Shown here: positions 18,343 to 24,666 of the stretch, in pieces
Numbering within the stretch: the first letter of the stretch is position 1
Layout: each line of letters opens with the position of its first letter
NCBI RefSeq assembly: GCF_030503615.1
Contig: NZ_CP129963.1
Coordinates: forward strand, 1,922,001-1,986,000
DNA length: 64,000 nucleotides
Direction: 5' to 3'
From: Sphingobacterium sp. BN32
GTDB taxonomy: Bacteria > Bacteroidota > Bacteroidia > Sphingobacteriales > Sphingobacteriaceae
The notes under the pieces: generated by a model
Databases searched by the model: none
Told to the model about the DNA's origin: nothing
The model's input: the letters and a program-made list of their open reading frames with translations, nothing else
Translations under genes and position numbers: made by a program

Positions 18343-18348
18343 CGAACC
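18325..18348. mobile_element. attL: 24-bp copy of tRNA-Ser(TGA) 3' end
   Basis: The 24 bases TGCGGAGAGTGAGGGATTCG and the next four (AACC) are identical to 37740-37763, the 3' end of the intact tRNA-Ser gene next to the integrase. This defines the left boundary of the integrative element. Confidence 0.9.
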
Positions 18349-18385
18349 TTATTCACAACTCGCTAATTATCAGTATTTTAAAAAT

Positions 18386-18434
18386 AGGTGATTTTTGGGG
18401 TCTCGCTTTTGTGTCGCGGGGTTGAAAATCACCT
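18386..18434. repeat. Inverted repeat at the left end of the element
   Basis: The arms AGGTGATTTT and AAAATCACCT are separated by 29 bases that include GGTCTCGCT (18399-18407), a 9-mer found again at the right end of the element. It is a candidate recombinase or excisionase binding region. Confidence 0.5.
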
Positions 18435-18632
18435 TTCCCTATGTCTTTTCTCTTACACTAATATACGAAATAGTTAGGTGTGGTGGGTATTTTAAGTTGT
18501 TTTTGATCAGGTAGATGGCTGTTAAAAGTATCGGTATTGTTAACCGAAGTAGAATATAATGTTTACTTAAGATTATGTTGTTTTTACATTAATGTAGGGC
18601 GTCTATTTTTAGGAAAAATAAATGTTATTAAT

Positions 18633-19418
18633 ATGCTTAATGAATTGACGGCCCGTTATTCGAGGTATTTAGTGCCTGGGATCCTTTTTATATCGGTTGT
18701 GCTAACCTTATTTTCTTTCTGTTACCTGTTGTATCATCATGGTTTTAGTGTTCTGGGATTGGCTGCTCATCTTTTGATCTTGGGCTTAGCATTGTTTGTT
18801 GCGCTTAAATCTGTCGGTTTCGAATTCGGGCGGCCGAAACTAAGCCGGGAATGGAATTTTCATTTGGAATTGGAACGCACGTTTGATTTAGTGAGCCGAA
18901 TTAGGGCTTTGGACCTGGTTGAAGTTAAAGCGGATCTGAATGACTGTCGACGCTATTTTATGATATCAGAGAGCAAAGAGTCTTTCTTGGTCAACCTTCC
19001 GGATTTAAATCGGTTGTTATCGTGTTATTCGGATAAGCTCGCTGTATTTATCGGTTCGTTAGAAGATAAGCCACTCGATCAGTCGGAGAAAACACATCTG
19101 TTGCAGTATATTAATAAGTCTTTATATCCGGGTATGCGTGAGGTTGTTAAGCATTTTGTTGAGTTCCGGAAAGCTCACCAAAGTGAAGATCTTATCAAGC
19201 TTCATGATCATTATATTTTTGGGATTCATCGTGCCAGGCTATTAAAGAATTCACCAGAAGCTATGACTTGGAGCGAGGATATCAAAAACGTGTATGTTGA
19301 GGGCGTCAGTGAGATTGAAAGAAAGGACTTTGTCGTCGCATTGAATATGTTTGATGTGCTTTTGGAATGGCTTCAAGATGCTGATAGAGGTCGTTGCTTT
19401 AGCGCTGAATATGTTTAA
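18633..19418 (+). CDS. Two-helix membrane protein of unknown function with duplicated 3' end
   Basis: From the ATG at 18633 (MLNELTARYSRYLVPG) the product has 262 residues; the frame extends to 18537 but that leader looks non-coding. Two membrane helices (about 14-34 and 40-58) precede a cytosolic helical domain of about 200 residues with the Trp-containing segment ELERTFDLVSRIRALD. I do not recognise the family. The last 38 codons lie in the first copy of a 131-bp sequence repeated twice more downstream. It is the first gene inside the left end of the element and transcribes inward. Confidence 0.65.
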   Translation: MLNELTARYSRYLVPGILFISVVLTLFSFCYLLYHHGFSVLGLAAHLLILGLALFVALKSVGFEFGRPKLSREWNFHLELERTFDLVSRIRALDLVEVKADLNDCRRYFMISESKESFLVNLPDLNRLLSCYSDKLAVFIGSLEDKPLDQSEKTHLLQYINKSLYPGMREVVKHFVEFRKAHQSEDLIKLHDHYIFGIHRARLLKNSPEAMTWSEDIKNVYVEGVSEIERKDFVVALNMFDVLLEWLQDADRGRCFSAEYV

Positions 19419-19640
19419 TGCGCGGTTTGAATGCCGTTAGTGAGATTGATAGAAACGACTTTGTTGTCGCATTGAATATGTTTGATGTGTTTTTGGAATG
19501 GCTTCAAGATGCTGATAGAGGTAGTTGCTTAAGCGCGGGATATGTTTAATGTGCGGTTTGAATGCCGTCAGTAAGATTGATAGAATCGACTTTTTTTTAT
19601 CGCATTGAATATATTTGATGTGCTGCTGGAACGGACTCAT
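19302..19640. repeat. 131-bp tandem repeat covering the 3' end of the membrane-protein gene
   Basis: The phrase GAGATTGA[A/T]AGAAA is found at 19311 and 19442 and in diverged form at 19573, exactly 131 bp apart each time, followed by the same downstream sequence (GCATTGAATATGTTTGATGT, GGCTTCAAGATGCTGATAGA). Copy 1 is coding, copy 2 is nearly intact, and copy 3 is diverged and truncated near 19640. As 131 is not a multiple of three, the extra copies cannot extend the protein in frame. Confidence 0.9.
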
Positions 19641-19692
19641 AAGGCTGTGAAAAGCTTGTTCGTTTGAGGACTTTCAGCATGTTGCATCGGTT

Positions 19693-19914
19693 TTACCTGA
19701 TTACTTTCTCGAGTTTTTCCAGGTTTAATCCGAGGAATTTTGCCACGTCGGAGGTCGTTACGTGCTGGTCCTCTGTTTTGTTCATATGCTGCTTTATTTT
19801 GTGGTATACGCGGAGGCTTTGCCGGTAGGATTTTCCTGTGATGACCATGATATCCTTCGGGTATATGCATATTCTTTTTAATACCGGTTCGATGACCTTT
19901 TGTTGGTTGCTCAT
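19693..19914 (-). CDS. Small helical protein typical of Bacteroidetes mobile elements, 73 aa
   Basis: The 73-residue protein has the pattern KRICIYPKDIMVITGKSYRQ then a helix pair and a C-terminal helix-turn-helix-like segment (TTSDVAKFLGLNLEKLEKVI). I know similar small proteins from Bacteroidetes mobile elements, where they are of unknown, possibly DNA-binding, function. It is read toward the left end of the element. Confidence 0.6.
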   Translation of the reverse strand: MSNQQKVIEPVLKRICIYPKDIMVITGKSYRQSLRVYHKIKQHMNKTEDQHVTTSDVAKFLGLNLEKLEKVIR

Positions 19915-20231
19915 AGTTTTTATTTTATTTGGTGATCTTCTTCTATATCAGTACAGTAAGTATGCTTTATATTTGCTTAAGTCTCAGTTTACTTAAGTTT
20001 TAATTAGCTTAATTCTATATTTATCTCCTCTCAAATGTATACTTGTTGTTTACAATAAGCTTTTCCCAATTTGTACCGAATTGGGAAATTATTCGGTGAC
20101 GTTTTTCATGTTACAAGTTACGGATAATTCGTTGGCGGACTTGAACGATATGTGACTAAAACGGCCATTTTGCACGCATAAGTAAATGCTTATCAATCTA
20201 TTGCAGACCTTGTGTTTAAAAAACGGGTAAC
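19915..20231. promoter_or_regulatory. Divergent control region with CTTAAGT repeats and a TTTCCCAATT inverted repeat
   Basis: This 317-bp gap lies between two divergent genes. CTTAAGT occurs at 19976-19982 and 19992-19998 (16-bp offset), with a third partial GCTTAA near 20007. A perfect 10-bp inverted repeat (TTTCCCAATT, 7-nt spacer, AATTGGGAAA) spans 20062-20088. These are candidate operators; no gene is seen in the gap. Confidence 0.35.
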
Positions 20232-21017
20232 ATGGCAAAACAGTCGGGTATTTTGAGAATTGAGGGTACAATTGCAGGAATTTCATTTTATAAAACTGCG
20301 GATGGATATTTCGCACGTGAAAAAAGTTCGCTTAGTCGGAAACGTATTTACTCGGATCCTTCTTTTCAGCGTACTCGAGAAAATGCATCGGAGTTTGGGA
20401 CAGCTGCTCGAATGAGCAAAATATTGATCGACGTGGTACGTCCGGTTCTGAAGGGCTCGGGGGATCGTCGGTTATTCTCGCGATTGGTTAAAACCATATT
20501 GGCAATCATCAAAAAAGATAAAACGAATATTCGAGGTTCAAGGGTTCTGGCAGAGGAGAACGTTAAAGATTTGGTCGGTTTTGATTTTAATTTGAACGCA
20601 GACATTCGTTCTGTGGTGAATTTTGGGATTGATAAAGTCCAAGAGAAAAGTCCGACTGAACGGATCTACACGTTCAGCAAATTTAGGCCGATTGATGCGA
20701 TCAAATTTCCTCCAGGTGCAACTCATTTCAAACTAGCTATAATGTTGATTTCGGGTGACTGGCTTGGCGAAACGAGAGATGCGGCGACAGGTTACGGTAA
20801 AATTCTTCCGTTGAATGAAGAGGAAATTTCGCCTGAAATCATGATCAAGCCATTAGCAAAAGAGACCAAACATGAAATGGTGTTGTTAGGGATTGAATTT
20901 ATGCAGGAGGTGAACGGCAGTTACTATTCGTTAAAAGACGGAGGATACGTATCGCTTTCTGTATTAAGTTTTGGGAAGAATGGATCCGAGGGTGGTCAGG
21001 TTGCTGCGGAGGTATGA
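20232..21017 (+). CDS. DUF6266-family protein
   Basis: The N-terminus MAKQSGILRIEGTIAGISFY and the following GYFAREKSSLSRKRIYSDPSFQRTREN are the hallmark of this Bacteroidetes family, annotated as DUF6266 as far as I recall. The protein has 261 residues and is beta-rich in its second half. It is cytoplasmic by sequence, without a signal peptide. The next gene (DUF5675) overlaps its end by 47 bp in another frame, and a small two-helix protein follows, a recurring trio. Function is unknown; the set resembles a phage or tailocin lysis or structural cassette. Confidence 0.7.
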   Translation: MAKQSGILRIEGTIAGISFYKTADGYFAREKSSLSRKRIYSDPSFQRTRENASEFGTAARMSKILIDVVRPVLKGSGDRRLFSRLVKTILAIIKKDKTNIRGSRVLAEENVKDLVGFDFNLNADIRSVVNFGIDKVQEKSPTERIYTFSKFRPIDAIKFPPGATHFKLAIMLISGDWLGETRDAATGYGKILPLNEEEISPEIMIKPLAKETKHEMVLLGIEFMQEVNGSYYSLKDGGYVSLSVLSFGKNGSEGGQVAAEV

Positions 21018-21387
21018 GCCCAGGGGGACGAATGGGGAAATTCGGTTTCTTGATCGATTGATCTGTTATTCGATCGAGCTGCCTTGGGAAGGGAATCAGC
21101 GCGGGATTTCGTGTATTCCGGAGGGGCGGTATGAGCTAAGGCGGCGTTTTAGCAAGCGTTTTCGATGGCATCTTGAGGTTTGTGGCGTTGAAGGGCGTTC
21201 GTTTATTTTGATCCACTCTGCAAACTATGCAATTCGTGATCTTCGGGGTTGTATTGCGCCGGTGAGCAAGTTAACTGGTGTTGGACGAGGGGTTGGATCG
21301 CGTGGAGCATTTTCGAGGCTTAGGGAGCTTGTATTTGGGTGGATCGATGAGGGTTCAATCGTTTATTTGGAAATTTTAAAAGCTTAA
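20971..21387 (+). CDS. DUF5675-family protein (L,D-transpeptidase-like His/GCI motif)
   Basis: The 138-residue protein has the family pattern ICYSIELPWEGNQRGISCIPEGxY, then FILIHSANYAIRDLRGCIAP and a C-terminal helix. The IHxxN...GCI arrangement is reminiscent of the His and Cys in L,D-transpeptidase-type cell-wall enzymes, though that is my inference. The start at 20971 or at the ATG at 20980 overlaps the DUF6266 gene, so translation is probably coupled. Confidence 0.7.
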   Translation: MGRMDPRVVRLLRRYEPRGTNGEIRFLDRLICYSIELPWEGNQRGISCIPEGRYELRRRFSKRFRWHLEVCGVEGRSFILIHSANYAIRDLRGCIAPVSKLTGVGRGVGSRGAFSRLRELVFGWIDEGSIVYLEILKA

Positions 21388-21390
21388 AAG

Positions 21391-21612
21391 ATGAATTTGA
21401 TAGACCGAGCGAAAGCTCCTACTCCGAAGTTTTTCAGAATTGTTCGAAATATTGGGTTGATCGTTGCTGCTGTTGGTGGTGCATTGATCGCTTCGCCCGT
21501 GACGGTGCCGGCGGTTATCGTAACGATTGGTAGTTATCTTACTGTGATCGGTGGAGTGCTTTCTGCGGTTAGCCAGGTTACGGTTGACGATAGCAGTCTG
21601 GAAGATCGTTAG
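21391..21612 (+). CDS. Small two-helix membrane protein following DUF5675 (holin-like)
   Basis: The 73-residue protein is basic at its N-terminus, then has two hydrophobic segments (IGLIVAAVGGALIA and VPAVIVTIGSYLTVIGGVLSAV). It follows the DUF5675 stop by three bases. The small size, two helices and position after a possible cell-wall-active protein resemble a holin, but there is no direct proof. Confidence 0.6.
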   Translation: MNLIDRAKAPTPKFFRIVRNIGLIVAAVGGALIASPVTVPAVIVTIGSYLTVIGGVLSAVSQVTVDDSSLEDR

Positions 21613-22051
21613 TTGTACTTTCTTAGTGATTGTTACACTGTTAGGGATAAATTTTGGACTGCGTTTACCCAACAATTTTAATTGGCAAGGCTCATCAAAA
21701 TATATACGTTTTTGCGGCTGGGGAAAGCGTTAGATTTCTTTTAATTTTACTCACGGACCTTATGGTCAAATAGCGCGTATAGGTCGTGGTGGCTTATTCG
21801 AGCGTAATTATCTTTATTTTATGATTAAGCCTGGCAGGACACCAGGCTTTTTCTTATTTAGTGTTTTTTTTCTGAAAGTGTCTGTTTTCAAAGGCCATCA
21901 AGAACTTTCATTCCTGTTGGTGTTTCAATGGAAACATGAAAGTTTTCTCCGCTTTTTCAGTTATATCATCTACTACTGAATTATCAGTCTGATAAGAATG
22001 TTTCGATCGTTGATAAATGCGATTATCTGTTCGTTCCCAATCTGGAATTGA
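21613..22051. other. Non-coding stretch between the holin-like gene and the alpha/alpha-barrel gene
   Basis: I see only a terminator hairpin at 21827-21849 and no credible coding frame in these 439 bases. Confidence 0.5.
21827..21849 (+). terminator. Intrinsic terminator after the DUF6266/DUF5675 cassette
   Basis: An 8-bp stem (AAGCCTGG and CCAGGCTT) is followed by TTTTTC on the plus strand, about 215 bp after the last gene of the cassette. Confidence 0.75.
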
Positions 22052-22951
22052 TTACTCAAGAGGGCAATTATTATTAGATATTTCCAATATTTCCTGTATT
22101 TCTTGGCTTATCCATAAGCTCGATTCTTTTGGCTTATCAAATAGAATCCACCCTTTAGGTTTATATCCTGCGTTTGCATACCAGATTCCATTATCTTTCT
22201 GTTTAGATTTTAAATACTCCATTGCAAAATTACACCGAGAGTCGTTTACAAAACCATTAGACTTTAACATCCGTAAAATCTCAATTACATTAGTTTTCCA
22301 CGTAAAAGGATAAGATAAAGATGTGATATAGTTAGTTATCGGTTCGCTTGTTGATTTGCGGAGATATACATTTTGATTTAAAATATAATCGATACCTTGG
22401 TTAAATTTGGATTCAACAATTTGATTCGATTGATAATAAATACTTTTTTTATATTCAGAAAGAGCTATTATTGATTTCACAATTCCGATATAACATGGGA
22501 TTGCTTTTAAACATCCGCCATATCTTAGAATACCAGAACCATTCCATTCTGTTGGTGTATTTCGTTCAAACCTCTGATATTTTGTTATCCAATTGATACC
22601 TTGATGTATTTCTTTGTGGTTTGAATATTCCATTCTAATAAAAAGACTGGTAAGCATTCCATTGTAACAAGAGAGAATATAGTCCTTTTTTTTCGTTAAA
22701 GAAAACCCTTCATCACAAGCGGTTAGACTATTTAGTATTGCTAACCACTCCTGGACTTTAGGTATATACTGGGTAAAAGGAATCTCGGCAATCTCATTTA
22801 ATCGATTCATCAATTGGTAGGATTCAAATTGAAAATTTTCGGCTAACAACTGCCTTAATAAATCAGATTGTTCAAGGAAATGCTTGGCAGATTCGTAATC
22901 GCTAATTAATCCTTTTCTATGCTCTATTTTCAAAATCAATGCAGTATCCAT
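22052..22951 (-). CDS. Putative alpha/alpha-barrel protein (prenyltransferase/terpene-cyclase-like fold), unknown role
   Basis: The 299-residue protein is all helical, with repeated motifs resembling the prenyltransferase/squalene-cyclase repeat fold: SCYNGMLTSLFIRMEYSNHK, GCLKAIPCYIGIVKSIIALS, and near the C-terminus KQKDNGIWYANAGYKPKGW followed by SSLWISQEIQEILE. The DxDD or DCT motifs of true cyclases are not seen, so a catalytic role is uncertain. It is a lone minus-strand cargo gene. A (TA)n tract sits 11 bp upstream of its start. Confidence 0.5.
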   Translation of the reverse strand: MDTALILKIEHRKGLISDYESAKHFLEQSDLLRQLLAENFQFESYQLMNRLNEIAEIPFTQYIPKVQEWLAILNSLTACDEGFSLTKKKDYILSCYNGMLTSLFIRMEYSNHKEIHQGINWITKYQRFERNTPTEWNGSGILRYGGCLKAIPCYIGIVKSIIALSEYKKSIYYQSNQIVESKFNQGIDYILNQNVYLRKSTSEPITNYITSLSYPFTWKTNVIEILRMLKSNGFVNDSRCNFAMEYLKSKQKDNGIWYANAGYKPKGWILFDKPKESSLWISQEIQEILEISNNNCPLE

Positions 22952-22962
22952 TATTCTATCGG

Positions 22963-22981
22963 TATATATATATATATATAT
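22963..22981. repeat. (TA)n microsatellite in the 5' region of the alpha/alpha-barrel gene
   Basis: Nineteen bases of alternating TA lie 11 bp upstream of the start codon at 22951 and could vary in length by slippage. Confidence 0.8.
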
Positions 22982-23411
22982 TAAAACAGATGTTTTTATC
23001 TTCGAGATCTATTAGTTTATCCCCTTTTCCATTTTTGTTATTTACTGCAAAAATACGGTTTCTTTTGCGTTTACATTTTAGGACTCTTGCTGATTTTACA
23101 AATCAGTAAGGTTGTGTTTTACAAGATCTTCGGTCTGCTTTATGTTTATAACCTTTCTGTAATCTGCTTTTTGAGAGATTCAAATTTGTGGGAAAGAATT
23201 TCGATATCCTGACTGATTATTATTCGCTTTTTCGATTATCGCGACAAAAAGAATATTAGGGGCCCGCAGCGCGCGCTTGGGGACTGAAATCGAAGATTTC
23301 ACATCATGATTTCGGCGATATGTTCTTCGGTCGTCACCCTTTTAGAAAGACTTCCTTTGGTAACCATTCCTAAAAGAAAAAAAAAGAAAAAAAAGAAAGT
23401 TGATTTTGAAT

Positions 23412-23500
23412 TTAGCTGCGCTAATAAAGCAAGCTGTTTTTTAAAGAATTTCCGAGCAGGACAATTGTTTAAAAAACGGCTTGCTGTTTAGCGTGGCTAA
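23412..23500. repeat. Imperfect inverted repeat with arms of about 33 bp
   Basis: The left arm (TTAGCTGCGCTAATAAAGCA and on) pairs with a right arm ending TTTAGCGTGGCTAA with few mismatches, with about 23 bases between. GCAAGCTGTTTTTTAAA and TTTAAAAAACGGCTTGC are the best-matched parts. Confidence 0.75.
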
Positions 23501-23851
23501 ATTATCTTTAACTCCTTTTTTTGGTTTTTTATAGCACTATCCTTACTAGAAAGCAGAAGCCCAAATTGATAAAGGGGTGTGCGGGTCGGGAATGTGTCGG
23601 GTTGTGTTAGATTGCACGGCGGAGCCACGCAATCGTTGCTTGGCCGCGAAGCGGTCCTTCAATTGATGGAGTGCACCCGGAGTTTGCCTCGGCGGTGTCC
23701 CCGGGACGAAGGGTTGCGCGACTTTCTGCACGCGTGGCGGGCATGGATTAGAAAGGGTGCGACTTTGGATGAGCGGATTGGATGTGTGATTGGGTACGTG
23801 TGTTGGGTTGCGTTGGGCGCGGGCTGGGCGGCCGTGGAGGTGGCCTGTGGG

Positions 23852-23932
23852 GCTATTTAATATAACTGAGTTATCTGACTCACTGTACTAGCATGCCGGA
23901 AAGTCATATAACTCCCAGTTATGTTAAATAGC
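23852..23932. repeat. Inverted repeat with arms of about 23-27 bp
   Basis: The left arm starts GCTATTTAATATAACTGAG and the right arm ends AGTTATGTTAAATAGC. The two pair except for one mismatch and a two-base bulge, with a loop of about 31 bases. The AT-rich arms stand out in GC-rich surroundings. Confidence 0.8.
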
Positions 23933-24020
23933 TTGGCCCGCGATGGAAAAAACGGCTTTGCCGGGGTGGGTCGGCCAAAATGGGCGTGCGTTGGGATAGT
24001 GTGTCGGCGTGGGGTGGCGA

Positions 24021-24065
24021 GGCGGCGGTGTTTGCAACTTTTTCAGTTGCAAAAAGTCCGCCGCC
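24021..24065. repeat. 45-nt two-part hairpin
   Basis: An outer 8-bp stem (GGCGGCGG with CCGCCGCC) and an inner 8-bp stem (TTTGCAAC with GTTGCAAA) flank a 7-base loop, TTTTTCA. The outer and inner stems are joined by small internal bulges. Confidence 0.85.
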
Positions 24066-24421
24066 TAGTGCGCGAACCCTTGCGAATTAAGCGCAGGGGG
24101 CCGGGACCGGGAGGGGCTTGCCCCGGAGGGACCGGCTCTGTAGGCCCTTTTTACTGGCTCGTTTTTTTGATGTGCGTTGGCTGTTGTTCGTGGGCTGGGT
24201 ATTCAAAAATCGAGACAGTTAAAAAAGGGACTACACAAGGGGGCTCGATTGGCACGGGGCTGTGTTTCTTGGCCGCATGCCCCCGCAGCCCAAGCTTTTA
24301 GCAGGTGAGCCTTATACCGGGCGGCGGGTGAATTTTGCGGTGCTTCCGTGGGTTGGGATTGTGTTGGATGGGAAGCTCCGCAAAAGGCACAGGGAGCCGC
24401 CGCGAGAAGAACGCCGGAACC

Positions 24422-24532
24422 GCAAGGAACAGGCCAAAGGCGTAGCCCCGAAGGGCGCCATAGCTCTCTTGGCGGCCTTGGTGTGCTGGCACTTCCGCCA
24501 AGAGGGCTATGGCGCTTTGGCCTTTTCCTTGC
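24422..24532. repeat. Long compound inverted repeat (cruciform-capable)
   Basis: The inner arms 24455-24475 and 24495-24515 are 21 bp with one mismatch. Outer arms 24422-24439 and 24515-24532 (GCAAGGAACAGGCCAAAG) continue the pairing with one mismatch, leaving a 15-base bulge on the left side. Confidence 0.9.
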
Positions 24533-24666
24533 TGACGGCGGGCGCCGAGCACCTTATTTCCTGTGCGGGGGAGAATTATTCAAATTATCTGCATTCATAA
24601 AAATTTGATTTTTCTTTTATAAAGAATACATATATTTAAAGTTCTTCAAATTATGAAAATCGATAT

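Larger units (their letters stand above)
22952..24666. other. Long non-coding region with a GC-rich, highly structured core
   Basis: This 1.7-kb region separates cargo genes. Bases about 23575-24570 are strongly GC-rich in an otherwise AT-rich element and contain several strong inverted repeats (23852-23932, 24021-24065, 24422-24532), with one more at 23412-23500 just outside the core. ORFs of 84-126 codons exist in it but show arginine/glycine-biased, out-of-frame-like composition. It may be an origin of transfer or replication, or a structured RNA locus; none of these can be shown here. Confidence 0.5.

Noticed and set aside
19437..19640. Minus-strand ORF inside the 131-bp tandem repeat
   Set aside because: The ORF is a by-product of the repeat, with visible repetition of the same peptide (LEAIPKTHQTYSMRQQ-like), and is antisense to the duplicated gene end.
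22963..22981. (TA)n tract as a CRISPR or larger tandem array
   Set aside because: Only a dinucleotide microsatellite; no CRISPR repeats or spacers anywhere in the window.
23306..23491. 61-codon ORF with a poly-lysine stretch
   Set aside because: The lysines come from an A-rich tract and the rest overlaps an inverted repeat; no gene support.
23579..24608. Overlapping ORFs of 84-126 codons in the GC-rich region
   Set aside because: They have Arg/Gly/Cys-rich, low-complexity composition, overlap each other in several frames and cover inverted repeats; no domain is visible.
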